This document shows, piece after piece, positions 23,697 through 32,840 of a stretch of 32,894 bases of DNA. The first letter of the stretch is position 1; each line of letters starts with the position of its first letter. The notes below the pieces were generated by a model, which was not told where the DNA came from, ran no database searches, and was given only the letters and a program-made list of their open reading frames with translations. The position numbers and the translations under genes are program-made. Location of the stretch: NCBI RefSeq assembly GCF_016278385.1, contig NZ_JADQBY010000023.1, forward strand, positions 1 through 32,894. Direction: 5' to 3'. This DNA comes from Methanolobus sp. Its GTDB lineage: Archaea; Halobacteriota; Methanosarcinia; Methanosarcinales; Methanosarcinaceae.

Positions 23697-25366
23697 TAGA
23701 TCATGATATTATCGTGATTGGTGGTGGACTTGCAGGACTTCGGGCAGCCATTGAAGCTTATCAGTTGGGGGCGGATGTTGCCATAATTTCAAAGGTTTAT
23801 CCCATACGCAGTCATTCAGGTGCTGCCCAAGGAGGTATCAATGCATCACTTGGATTTGATGATAGTTGGGAAGCACATGCATTTGATACTGTAAAAGGCA
23901 GTGATTATCTCGCTGACCAGGATACAGTTGATGTGCTTTGCAAGGAGGCGTCTGAAAGAGTAATTGAAATGGAGAACTGGGGGTGTAATTTCTCAAGGCA
24001 GGAGAATGGAAAAATTGCCCAGCGTCCTTTTGGTGGTGCAGGGTTCCCACGGACATGTTTTGCAGGAGACCGGACAGGGCATAACCTGTTGCATACATTA
24101 TACGAACAGGTTCTAAAATGTAACATCAAAATATACAGCGAATGGCTAGTGACCAAACTGGTTATTGATAAAGGCAGATGTGCAGGATGTATTGCGATGA
24201 ATATGGCTGATTCAAAGCTTGGGGCTTTTCGTTCAAAGGCAATTATTCTTGCAACCGGTGGATATGGAAGAATATACCAGCGTTCCACCAATGCCATGAT
24301 TAACAGGGGTTTTGGTATCAGCCTGGCCTATATGGCTGGTGTTGCGTTGGAAGATATGGAATTTGTTCAATTCCATCCCACAACTCTTCTGGGAACAAAT
24401 ATACTGATTACAGAGGGAGCACGTGGGGAGGGTGGCTACCTTTTCAATAAAGATCATGAGCGCTTCATGAGTAACTACGCAAAGGATTCAATGGAGCTTG
24501 CACCCCGGGATATCGTTGCCAGATCAATTCAAAAAGAAATAGATGAGGGTCGAGGCTTCCCTGGAGGGTATGTTCATGTTGATCTGACTCATCTGGGAAA
24601 GGATGTAATCAATGAACGTCTTCCGGGAATCAGGCAAATATCAATTGATTTTGCAGGCATCGATCCTGTGAAAGAACCTATACCTGTGCAGCCTGGTCAG
24701 CATTATTCTATGGGTGGCGTAAGTTCTGACATTAATGGCAGAACACCAATGCCGGGTCTTTATGCTGTAGGTGAATGTGCCTGTATAAGTGTTCATGGTG
24801 CAAACCGGCTTGGTGGTAATTCACTTCTTGACACTGTTGTTTTCGGAAGAAGAGCAGGGATCGATGCAGTAGATTATATAAAATTGATTCAAAAGGCTGA
24901 TGGAGACAAACTGATTGAAGCTTTCCGACAGGAGGAGGGAAGGCTTCAGGGAATGTTTGGTGGTGAAGGGGGAAACTTTGCTTCTATCAGGGATGAGCTG
25001 CAGCAGATCATGCAGGAACATGTAGGTATATTCAGGAACCGTAAGGGGCTGGAACATGCTCTGGATGAAATAAGGAAACTCAAAAAAAGGGCAGCAAAAC
25101 TAAGGGTTCAGAGCAAGGTCAAGGTTTTTAATTTCGAACTTATAAATGCCCTCGAATTGCAGGGCATGCTTGAACTTGGACATATTATAACTATAGGAGC
25201 ACTTGCAAGGGAAGAAAGCAGAGGTGCGCATTATCGTACGGATTACCTTGAAAGGGATGATGGACACTGGTTGAAACATACACTTGCTTACAAAGATGTG
25301 GAGCCACGTCTTGAATACAAGGAAGTTAATATTGGCCGTTTCACTCCACAAAGGAGGGAATACTGA
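23693..25366 (+). CDS. Fumarate reductase/succinate dehydrogenase flavoprotein subunit
   Basis: This 557-residue FAD subunit interconverts fumarate and succinate. The dinucleotide fold is [27 protein letters not shown] contains His41, where FAD is covalently attached in family members. Other motifs are [42 protein letters not shown], the active-site region [10 protein letters not shown], and [13 protein letters not shown]. All catalytic elements seem intact. In methanogens the equivalent TfrA works in CoM/CoB-dependent fumarate reduction. Here the partner iron-sulfur subunit is a plain SdhB type, so the electron donor is open. It overlaps the gene before it by four bases and the gene after it by one. 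Confidence 0.95.
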   Translation: MIDHDIIVIGGGLAGLRAAIEAYQLGADVAIISKVYPIRSHSGAAQGGINASLGFDDSWEAHAFDTVKGSDYLADQDTVDVLCKEASERVIEMENWGCNFSRQENGKIAQRPFGGAGFPRTCFAGDRTGHNLLHTLYEQVLKCNIKIYSEWLVTKLVIDKGRCAGCIAMNMADSKLGAFRSKAIILATGGYGRIYQRSTNAMINRGFGISLAYMAGVALEDMEFVQFHPTTLLGTNILITEGARGEGGYLFNKDHERFMSNYAKDSMELAPRDIVARSIQKEIDEGRGFPGGYVHVDLTHLGKDVINERLPGIRQISIDFAGIDPVKEPIPVQPGQHYSMGGVSSDINGRTPMPGLYAVGECACISVHGANRLGGNSLLDTVVFGRRAGIDAVDYIKLIQKADGDKLIEAFRQEEGRLQGMFGGEGGNFASIRDELQQIMQEHVGIFRNRKGLEHALDEIRKLKKRAAKLRVQSKVKVFNFELINALELQGMLELGHIITIGALAREESRGAHYRTDYLERDDGHWLKHTLAYKDVEPRLEYKEVNIGRFTPQRREY

Positions 25367-26127
25367 TGGTACAACTGACAATCAGAAGGCAGGATGGGAA
25401 TACAATATGGTATGAAACTTTTGATGTGGAAGAAAAACCTGGAATGACGGTGCTTGAAGCATTGTTCCAGATACAGGAAAAACAGGATGGAAGTCTTTGT
25501 TTCAGGTATTCCTGCAGGGGCGCCGTATGTGGGAGTTGTGCCATGCTCATAAATAGAAAACCCGTACTTGCGTGTAGAACGCAGTTATCTGCTGTTAAAT
25601 CTGAAGTAATCCTGGAATCTGAAAAAGAGGAGATTCTTCTGAAACACAGCAGTAAGGATGAAAGCAAAGAAGATGTTCTTGTTGAACCGCTTCCAAATTT
25701 AAGAGTTATTAGGGATCTGATAGTTGATATGGACCATTTTTACAGGCTCGTTAATTCTATTGAACCATGGATACATGTGTCTGAAAAGACGGGCTATGAA
25801 GAGAATATAATTGAACCTTCCATGCAGATTCAAATTGAGAAATACACCAACTGTATACTCTGTGCCACATGCCATGGAAACTGTCCGGCGGCAGCAAGGG
25901 ATGATAAGTATCTCGGACCAGCTGCACTTGCAAAAGTATGGCGCTTTTGTCTGGACCCTCGCAGCAGAAGAGAGGATGTTGACAAACTTACTTCCCAGGT
26001 TAACTCTAAAGAGGGTGTTTGGGGATGTGATGTTGTTTACAAATGCGTAGCTGTATGTCCAAAGAAAGTACCGCCTACAACTGCCATTCTCAAGATGAGG
26101 GAGAATACAAAGAGTAAGAGTGATTAA
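25366..26127 (+). CDS. Fumarate reductase/succinate dehydrogenase iron-sulfur subunit (SdhB/FrdB length)
   Basis: A 253-residue iron-sulfur subunit. The [2Fe-2S] motif is FRYSCRGAVCGSCAM with a later Cys in PVLACRTQL. The [4Fe-4S] motif is CILCATCHGNCPA. The third cluster is built from GCDVVYKCVAVCPKKVP. The methanogen thiol:fumarate reductase subunit TfrB is about twice as long and has a C-terminal HdrB-like domain with CCG motifs. That domain is absent here, and no SdhC/SdhD membrane anchor follows, as the next gene is on the other strand. How electrons reach it is therefore unknown. Confidence 0.93.
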   Translation: MVQLTIRRQDGNTIWYETFDVEEKPGMTVLEALFQIQEKQDGSLCFRYSCRGAVCGSCAMLINRKPVLACRTQLSAVKSEVILESEKEEILLKHSSKDESKEDVLVEPLPNLRVIRDLIVDMDHFYRLVNSIEPWIHVSEKTGYEENIIEPSMQIQIEKYTNCILCATCHGNCPAAARDDKYLGPAALAKVWRFCLDPRSRREDVDKLTSQVNSKEGVWGCDVVYKCVAVCPKKVPPTTAILKMRENTKSKSD

Positions 26128-26237
26128 TAATCTCTTTTTCCAGATTATACTAGTTGACAGTATATCTTTTAAATAACATCAAGTTATACAATATTTTGTG
26201 GGTATAGGGTTCATTACATACAGGATCAGTGGGAAAA

Positions 26238-26269
26238 GATGCCTATGGATATTTTTATTCATAGGCGTC
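26238..26269. terminator. Hairpin between convergent genes
   Basis: GATGCCTATG (26238-26247) pairs with CATAGGCGTC (26260-26269), ten pairs with one wobble, around an AT-rich loop. It sits between the ends of the iron-sulfur subunit gene (+) and the dolichol-kinase-like gene (-), so it can end both transcripts. Confidence 0.5.
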
Positions 26270-26289
26270 ACAACCGTTGAAAATAGTTG

Positions 26290-26886
26290 TCATAAACCAA
26301 GGTGAAGAAGTAATAAGAAAGCCAGTTCTGCAAAGGCACCGGAAAATACAGGGATCACAATGTTATCATCTATTTTCACGAATGTAGTTTCCACGTAAGT
26401 TGCAACAAATGCCATAAAAACAGAGACAAAAGGGTTTTGAATTAAAAGAACTGCTATAAACAGGTCTACGATAAATTCTGCAATGCAGCCTTCCAGACTC
26501 TTTCCATTAGCAAAGATCCTTATTTTTCCAAACTTTTTACCAATCAGTGCTGCACTCATATCGCCAAAAGTTGTCATAAGGATAGCTGCAAAAGCAATGT
26601 TTTTACTGAATACCGAGACCGCTATAAGTGCACCAAGTGTAAAATATACATGTGAGCCAATTCCTGCCTTTTCTTTTTGGCGTAGGAGAATATGGAATAC
26701 AGGAAGTTTGATACCTCTGTCAAGTCTTAGATGTTCGATACTCAGTATCAGCACAAGATAAATAATTAATAGGGTCTGTGTTTCCTGTTTTCCAAAAAAG
26801 GCATAGACAAGTATAATAAGAATTGAGGTAAAATGTATGCCCTTTCGCATAAGCTCATTAGCAAAGGATATCGAAGCCATTGCCAT
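26290..26886 (-). CDS. Dolichol kinase/CTP-type polyprenol or diacylglycerol kinase family membrane protein
   Basis: This 198-residue protein has about six transmembrane helices. TTFGDMSAALIGKKFGKIRI then FANGKSLEGCIAEF is the family motif (G-D-x-x-A-A-x-x-G-x-x-F-G ... K-S-L-E-G), as in SEC59/DGK1 CTP-dependent lipid kinases. In archaea it likely phosphorylates dolichol or another isoprenoid lipid (inference). The start is unsure: a TATA box on the minus strand (CTTATATATACT, 26914-26903) is so near that transcription would start around 26880. The message may be leaderless from an ATG at 26886 or 26880, or translation may begin at the ATG at 26850. Confidence 0.8.
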   Translation of the reverse strand: MAMASISFANELMRKGIHFTSILIILVYAFFGKQETQTLLIIYLVLILSIEHLRLDRGIKLPVFHILLRQKEKAGIGSHVYFTLGALIAVSVFSKNIAFAAILMTTFGDMSAALIGKKFGKIRIFANGKSLEGCIAEFIVDLFIAVLLIQNPFVSVFMAFVATYVETTFVKIDDNIVIPVFSGAFAELAFLLLLHLGL

Positions 26887-27268
26887 TTATTTATTCTGTT
26901 AGTATATATAAGAGCATGTCATAATGAAAATTGAAGAGGTCTATATTCAATTGGTTTTTTGATCTTACAATGAACCTCTTTCAATAAGGTTTTATTTGGA
27001 TAAATAAATCTATTATTGTGTTTAAAGGTTATAATGAGTATATGTGGATAATTCATCTGATAAAAATGTCTCAAAAGATGTATAATCAATTAAAATACTT
27101 TTAATATTAAAACAATTATATGTCTGGTAGTTAATTCTGTTCTAATAACATGTTCGAAAATACAGGAATGTGATCATCCGGGACTTTCAATCCTTTTCAG
27201 GAATATGATGACTAAAATGATTAATTAATTTGAATTGTTTTGATACCTTTTCTGGGAGATATGGGATA
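26887..27268. other. Divergent promoter gap
   Basis: No gene is seen in these 380 AT-rich bases. They contain the minus-strand TATA box at 26903-26914 and possible plus-strand TATA stretches (AAAGGTTATAATGAG at 27025-27039) for the cysteine-cluster gene. Confidence 0.4.
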
Positions 27269-28315
27269 ATGACTGAGATAGACTTTACACCGTTAAAAGG
27301 AATTAAATTTAATTGTCTTGATGGATGCGGATTTTGCTGTTCCTTCCCGGCAGAGGTGAGAGAATGGGAAAAGTACTTCCCGATGATACTGGAAAAGAAC
27401 GGTACAGCATTCAGGAAATGGGAGAATGGACATTCCTGTCTTAATGGAATTTTTACAATGAGGCAGCAGGATGAAAAAGGTGCCTGTATTTTTCTATGCG
27501 ATGATAAAAAATGTGGGATATATGATATCCGTTCACTTCTGTGCAGGATATTCCCGGTGAAGTTCTTCTTCGGGTGGCGGTTGCAGTTATATCCAAGCAT
27601 GTCATGCAGAGGATTTTCCAAAGATGAAAAATCAGATATGATGCGCCTGGGAAAAGAGACTATTGAAGAATTATCTCCTGGATTCATTGAAAATATGCTA
27701 AAAGAATCAAAGGCAATGTATGCAGATCTATCTGTCAGACTTGAGAATTACATAGCTCCGGATGTGTTGCAAAGTATGTTGCTTGAATATGCTGGGGAGA
27801 TGGAATTTAGTCTAAGCAACATAAGTTCTGCGAGCAGGGCCGGGTTTGAAGCAGAATTATCGTCTGATTGTTTTATAGACCTGCCATCATATCTTACAAA
27901 GGACCTTCAATGGCAGGTATTTAAGCTTGAGAATGGCCTTGTCAGGAGAATCTTACTGAAACAAACAGGTGAAACAGAACATGTTGACAGTATGTTATAT
28001 TCCTGTCTTACTGTCAGAACCCTGTCATCAGATGCAGTTGAAGCTGTTAAAAGGTATATGCGGTTGATAACTTCTACGGACCATTTTATTGGTATGGTCT
28101 ATCGCAAAGCTGTGGAACAAAAAACACCGGACGTACAATTATTACTGCTTGCAATTGCTGAACTGGAAAATGTGAAAGAACTCTTCCTGCTGAAAGCAGA
28201 CCTTCTTTCAAAGTTTGAAAAACAGGAATATATTGATGAAAAAATAATAGAGGACACTATCGTCCTGTTTGATGGATATCTGGCAACAGTGCCAGCATTA
28301 GGCATGATATTATAA
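27269..28315 (+). CDS. YkgJ-family cysteine-cluster protein
   Basis: The N-terminal 120 residues carry the YkgJ metal-binding cysteine cluster: NCLDGCGFCCSFPAEV, ACIFLCDDKKCGIYDIRSLL then CRIFPV, and MSCRGF. It probably binds zinc or an Fe-S cluster; the biological role is unknown. The C-terminal 220 residues are helical and not recognised. An in-frame TTG at 27230 is a weak start; GGGAGAT (27254-27260) supports the ATG at 27269, giving 348 residues. It stands upstream of the MprF-like gene, separated by 150 bases holding a promoter. Confidence 0.8.
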   Translation: MTEIDFTPLKGIKFNCLDGCGFCCSFPAEVREWEKYFPMILEKNGTAFRKWENGHSCLNGIFTMRQQDEKGACIFLCDDKKCGIYDIRSLLCRIFPVKFFFGWRLQLYPSMSCRGFSKDEKSDMMRLGKETIEELSPGFIENMLKESKAMYADLSVRLENYIAPDVLQSMLLEYAGEMEFSLSNISSASRAGFEAELSSDCFIDLPSYLTKDLQWQVFKLENGLVRRILLKQTGETEHVDSMLYSCLTVRTLSSDAVEAVKRYMRLITSTDHFIGMVYRKAVEQKTPDVQLLLLAIAELENVKELFLLKADLLSKFEKQEYIDEKIIEDTIVLFDGYLATVPALGMIL

Positions 28316-28416
28316 AAGAATTTCAGTTAATATCAAACGGATATTATGTAGTTTTGCTCAGTCTGCCTATAAAAAGATCCTGTATTTTTTTCAGATAGAT
28401 TAATCTTGAATAAATT

Positions 28417-28441
28417 CTATATAGAGTTAGCTATATACCTT
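28417..28441 (+). promoter_or_regulatory. Promoter of the mprF-like gene
   Basis: TTCTATATAGAGTTAGCTAT (28417-28436) has two TATA-like CTATATA cores 14 bases apart (28419 and 28433). The second lies about 30 bases before the TTG start, so the first is the better TATA box. Confidence 0.35.
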
Positions 28442-28465
28442 TTCTATCTTTACAGGTGACACGTT

Positions 28466-31039
28466 TTGTTTAAGAAGAACTATTATCGTACCCATGAGCT
28501 CTTTAAGAAAGTAAGTTATTTTGTACCGATAGTCATTTTTGCTCTGTCGTTACTTCTTCTGGATAGCCAGTTACATCATTTACGCTTAAAGGACATACTC
28601 ACTAGTTTTTCTGTTATTTCGCTGTTGAATATTCTCCTGGCTCTCATCTTCACTGTTCTGAGTTATATTGCACTTACTGGTTATGACCTTCTGGCCCTGC
28701 GTTACATAGGTGAGTCAGTTCCGTATCGCAAGATAGCAAAGTCCTCATTCACCAGCACAGCTATCAGTTACAACGGAGGGTTTAACCTGCTAACAAGCGG
28801 CTCCCTTCGATACAGGTCATATTCCGAATACGGATTGACCTTGTTGCAGATAGGCAAAATTATCACATTCTGCAGTATAACTTTCTGGACAGGGTTCTGT
28901 TTTGTGGGGGGAATGCTATTATGTATTTACCCGTCAGAGTTGTCTGAAGTATTTTATGTATCCGCTTTTTTTGTGAGAAACACAGGGTTTCTGTTATTAT
29001 CTCTACTTCTAATATATCTTATACTCTGCCTGTTTCAAAAAGCATTCAAGGTAAGGGATTATGAGATTCGGTTCCCTTATATCCGGATAGCCTTGCTACA
29101 GATATTCATCTCATCACTTGACTATATCTTTGCAGGGAGTATACTGTATTTCCTGCTGCCTCCGGATACGGGGATATCATTTACATTCCTACTCGCAATA
29201 TTTTTGATAGCACAGATAGTTGCCCTGATGAGCACCATACCTGCCGGTCTGGGTGTATTTGAAGCTGTCATGCTCTTTATGCTAATTCCATATTCTCTTG
29301 CAGCAAACACTATTGCGGCGCTTGTAGCATTCAGGTTCATCTACAACATCACTCCTTTTGTGACGGGAATCATTGTACTCTCCTACAGCGAGTTCAATGC
29401 AAGGAAAAAAATATTGGTGAGCCTTCATAAAAAGACCTACTTGAAACTCTCTGCTTTCACTCCGCAGATATTTGGTGTGCTTGTGTTCTTCGCGGGGATA
29501 TTGCTCCTTTTTTCCGAGGCTCTGCCACCACAGATGGAAAGCATGCGGTTTATTGGTAGAATAATACCCCTTTCATTGATAGAATCTTCCAGTCTGTTGA
29601 GCAGTATAATAGGTGTCATACTACTTGTCCTGGCCAACGGTCTCTGGAAAAGAGTAGATGGGGCATATCTGCTGTCTGTAATAATACTATTTCTTGGAAG
29701 TATCTTCTCCATTCTCAAAGGTTTCAACTATACAGAGTCAATTATATTGTTCTTTATTTTCTTACTCCTGCTACCCCAGAGGAAACATTTCTACAGGAAA
29801 TCCTCCCTTCTCAACCAGTCATTCAGCAGGGATAATATCATTGTTATTGCTGTTGTTGTCCTGAGTTTCATATGGCTTGGAATGTTTACTCATGAACATG
29901 TTGAGTATTCGGGTGAAATGCTCTGGCAGTTTGGTGCCAACATGCAGGTTTCGAGGTTCCTAAGGTCGGTTGTTGGAGTACTTTTCGTCCTTTCAGTTAT
30001 CGGTACAATGAAATTGCTGGGAGGTTCGAACAAGGGTCTGAAACTTCCTGATGATGCTACCTTGAAAGTGGCAGAGGGGATAATAAGGAGCAGTAAGGAT
30101 ACGAATGGGCATCTGGCAATGCTCAGGGACAAATACCTGTTCTTCGATGAAAAGAATGAAAACTTCCTAATGTATGGTGTCGAGGGAAAAAGTTGGGTCT
30201 GTTTGGGTGACCCAATTGGCAATGGTAAGAACGTAAAAGAACTGATATGGGATTTCCATGAACTGGCTAACCTGCATCAGGGGTGTGCTGTGTTCTATGA
30301 GGTCAGTGAAAAGTATATTCCATATTATCTGGACATCGGTCTTACTTTCATCAAGATAGGTGAAGAGGGAAAAGTTCCGCTTTCATCATTCACACTTGAA
30401 GGCAGCGCCTCAAAGGATTTCAGATATTCTGTAAAACGTATGGAGAAGGAGGGTTTCTATTTTGAGGTCATGCCACCGGAGGATATAGTCAGCCATGCTG
30501 CAGAATTAAAAAGCATATCTGATGCCTGGCTGGAAACGAAAAGTACAAAGGAAAAGAAATTCTCCTTGGGCTATTTTGATATAGGTTACTTGGCTAATTT
30601 TCCTCTTGCAATTGTCAGGAAAGAAGGGACAATAGCTGCATTTTCAAACGTCCTTATCGGTGCGGACCAGGAAGAGATAACTATCGATCTTATGAGGTAC
30701 GATCCAGAGATATCAAACGCATCCATGGAGTATCTTTTTGTCAAGCTCATGCTATGGGGCAAGGATAATGGTTACAAGTACTTTTCATTGGGCATGTCTC
30801 CTCTTTCAGGCCTGGAGAACAGGACCCTTGCACCCATGTGGAACAAGATCGGTTCTGCCATTTTCACACACGGGGAATATTTCTACAATTTCAAGGGTCT
30901 GCGGGTGTATAAGGAAAAGTTCGACCCGGTATGGGAGCCAAGATACATAGCCATGCCCAAAGGTCTCAGGCAAATGTTCGTTCTGAAGGATGTAGCTTTA
31001 TTGATATCAGGAGGGACGAAGGAGATATTTTCTAAATGA
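28466..31039 (+). CDS. mprF: MprF-like phosphatidylglycerol aminoacyltransferase/flippase
   Basis: The 857-residue protein has about 14 transmembrane helices in two groups (about residues 15-310 and 330-520). A cytoplasmic C-terminal domain of about 540-840 of the LPG-synthase (DUF2156, GNAT-like) type follows. SYNGGFNLLTSGSLRYRSYS and STIPAGLGVFEAVM in the first part are MprF flippase signatures. FRYSVKRMEKEGFYFEVMPP and LMRYDPEISNASMEYLFVKL in the last are synthase signatures. In bacteria MprF adds lysine or alanine from tRNA to phosphatidylglycerol and flips it outward, lowering surface charge. In an archaeon the acceptor would be archaetidylglycerol (inference). Start is TTG with GGTGA (28455-28459). 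No soluble lysyl-tRNA gene is adjacent. Confidence 0.9.
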   Translation: MFKKNYYRTHELFKKVSYFVPIVIFALSLLLLDSQLHHLRLKDILTSFSVISLLNILLALIFTVLSYIALTGYDLLALRYIGESVPYRKIAKSSFTSTAISYNGGFNLLTSGSLRYRSYSEYGLTLLQIGKIITFCSITFWTGFCFVGGMLLCIYPSELSEVFYVSAFFVRNTGFLLLSLLLIYLILCLFQKAFKVRDYEIRFPYIRIALLQIFISSLDYIFAGSILYFLLPPDTGISFTFLLAIFLIAQIVALMSTIPAGLGVFEAVMLFMLIPYSLAANTIAALVAFRFIYNITPFVTGIIVLSYSEFNARKKILVSLHKKTYLKLSAFTPQIFGVLVFFAGILLLFSEALPPQMESMRFIGRIIPLSLIESSSLLSSIIGVILLVLANGLWKRVDGAYLLSVIILFLGSIFSILKGFNYTESIILFFIFLLLLPQRKHFYRKSSLLNQSFSRDNIIVIAVVVLSFIWLGMFTHEHVEYSGEMLWQFGANMQVSRFLRSVVGVLFVLSVIGTMKLLGGSNKGLKLPDDATLKVAEGIIRSSKDTNGHLAMLRDKYLFFDEKNENFLMYGVEGKSWVCLGDPIGNGKNVKELIWDFHELANLHQGCAVFYEVSEKYIPYYLDIGLTFIKIGEEGKVPLSSFTLEGSASKDFRYSVKRMEKEGFYFEVMPPEDIVSHAAELKSISDAWLETKSTKEKKFSLGYFDIGYLANFPLAIVRKEGTIAAFSNVLIGADQEEITIDLMRYDPEISNASMEYLFVKLMLWGKDNGYKYFSLGMSPLSGLENRTLAPMWNKIGSAIFTHGEYFYNFKGLRVYKEKFDPVWEPRYIAMPKGLRQMFVLKDVALLISGGTKEIFSK

Positions 31040-31163
31040 AGAATAATGAAGCTTTTAGTGGATGATGCGTAAATGTTCAGGGTTAATATCATAATTTCAT
31101 GTAGTGTCATATTGCATAAATTGATGAAAACATTTAATTTGTATCAAAGCTTGAAGCGCATGC

Positions 31164-32363
31164 ATGACTACTATATTTGCTGACAGAATGGGTAATACCC
31201 GTAAGTCCTTTATCAGAGAGATCCTGAAAGTTACCCAGCAGCCGGAGATTATATCCTTTGCTGGCGGACTGCCAAATCCTGGTCTTTTTCCGGTGGAAGA
31301 AATTGCAGCAGCATCTGCAAAAGTTCTGTCAGAGGATGGAAAAAATGCTCTTCAATATAGTACAACTGAAGGATATTTGCCTTTGAGGGAGTTCATTGCG
31401 CAAAGATATCTTGAAAAAAATGGGCTTAAGATAGACCCTAATGAGATATTGATCACGAACGGTTCACAGCAGAGCCTTGACCTGATAGGTAAGGTTTTTC
31501 TGAACAAAGGAGACAGAGTCATTATTGAAAGCCCCGGCTACCTTGGAGCGATCCAGGCTTTCTCTCTTTTCGAACCGGAATTCAGTAATGTTCCTCTTCT
31601 TGATGATGGTATTGATACTGATATGCTGGACAGTACTTTAAGTGAAGGCAGTGCAAAGCTTTTCTACACGGTTCCAACATTTCAGAATCCTTCAGGCATA
31701 ACTTATTCCAGGCAGAAGAGAATCGATACTGCCGAAATACTTGACAGGCACAATGTGATCTGCGTTGAGGACAATGCATATGGTGAACTGAGATTTGCAG
31801 GTGATGACCTGCCGACCATCAGGAATTATTCAGACAATACCATTCTTCTTGGTTCCTTCTCTAAAATAATTGCTCCGGGACTCCGAATGGGATGGATATG
31901 CGCCAAAAAGGAAGTCATGGAGAAGCTGCTCATAGCCAAACAGGCGGCTGACCTGCATTCTAATTACCTTTCGCAAAGGATTATCCACCAGTACTTGCTG
32001 GATAATGATATCGATAAACACATCCTGAAAATAAAGGATGCATACGGAATACGTCGTGATCTCATGGTAAATATGATGACTGAGCACTTCCCGGAGGAAA
32101 TAGCTTATACAAAACCTGAAGGTGGGATGTTCATCTGGGTCACATTGCCTCCTGGAATCTCATCAACAGACCTGTTCGAGCTGGCAATAAAAGAAAACGT
32201 TGTCTTCGTTCCCGGCAGTCCGTTCTATACTGAAGATGGTATTGGCAATAACACATTGAGATTGAATTTCTCCAATTCGGATTTTGAACAGATAGAAGAG
32301 GGGATAAAAAGGCTGGCCGTGTGTCTGGAAAGGCTTACTGAGAGTAAGCTTATTGCGAAGTAA
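31164..32363 (+). CDS. PLP-dependent class I aminotransferase (AAT fold, LysN/ARO8-like)
   Basis: A fold-type I aminotransferase of 399 residues. PLP-binding Lys234 is in LLGSFSKIIAPGLRMGW. Other motifs are SFAGGLPNPGLFP, QYSTTEGYLPLREFIAQRYL, TNGSQQSLDLIGKVF, PTFQNPSGITYS and LRLNFSN with the substrate-carboxylate Arg. The PEIISFAGGLPNP start is typical of the 2-aminoadipate/aromatic/branched-chain group, so substrate cannot be fixed. It has no neighbour suggesting a pathway. No good ribosome site is seen before the ATG. Confidence 0.92.
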   Translation: MTTIFADRMGNTRKSFIREILKVTQQPEIISFAGGLPNPGLFPVEEIAAASAKVLSEDGKNALQYSTTEGYLPLREFIAQRYLEKNGLKIDPNEILITNGSQQSLDLIGKVFLNKGDRVIIESPGYLGAIQAFSLFEPEFSNVPLLDDGIDTDMLDSTLSEGSAKLFYTVPTFQNPSGITYSRQKRIDTAEILDRHNVICVEDNAYGELRFAGDDLPTIRNYSDNTILLGSFSKIIAPGLRMGWICAKKEVMEKLLIAKQAADLHSNYLSQRIIHQYLLDNDIDKHILKIKDAYGIRRDLMVNMMTEHFPEEIAYTKPEGGMFIWVTLPPGISSTDLFELAIKENVVFVPGSPFYTEDGIGNNTLRLNFSNSDFEQIEEGIKRLAVCLERLTESKLIAK

Positions 32364-32386
32364 TGGGGAAAGTTATCCTAGGTTCT

Positions 32387-32421
32387 ATGCATTCTCTCTT
32401 GATGCATCAAAAAGGTGTTTT
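32387..32421 (+). terminator. Weak hairpin after the aminotransferase
   Basis: ATGCAT (32387-32392) can pair with ATGCAT (32402-32407), followed by GGTGTTTTTAAAA. Short stem, moderate T run; a possible terminator. Confidence 0.3.
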
Positions 32422-32540
32422 TAAAATTACTTCGTATAATGCTAATTCTTTAGACCCAGGCAAAGCTCATATTGAATAGAGTAACATCAACAAATTTGAA
32501 AAATTCTCAATAAAATATAAAAATAAAGAATTTAGTCTAT

Positions 32541-32717
32541 TCATTCCAGTGAAATTGCTTCAACCGGACAAATATCTACGCAGTCACCACAGTCCACGCA
32601 TTCGTCTGCATTAACAACTGCAATATCATTATCGCCCATTGAGATTGCTTCTACCGGACAGGAATTAACACATAGTTCGCACCCTGTACATACATCTTTA
32701 TCAACAATTGCTGGCAT
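32541..32717 (-). CDS. 2[4Fe-4S] ferredoxin
   Basis: A 58-residue low-potential electron carrier with two CX2CX2CX3CP motifs: CTGCELCVNSCPVEA and CVDCGDCVDICPVEA. It is short and acidic, like clostridial ferredoxins that serve methanogen enzymes such as CO dehydrogenase or formylmethanofuran dehydrogenase. GGAGTGA precedes the ATG as a good ribosome site. It faces the aminotransferase gene convergently. Confidence 0.96.
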   Translation of the reverse strand: MPAIVDKDVCTGCELCVNSCPVEAISMGDNDIAVVNADECVDCGDCVDICPVEAISLE

Positions 32718-32840
32718 TTTTCTTTCACTCCTGTATTATCTCTTTTGAAAATAATACAGTTTCTTTCTGGGATTATCGGATAAATAGTTGTCGAATTTAG
32801 GAGATAGCCTCGCTAATGTTATATAAAAAAAAATGTGAAC

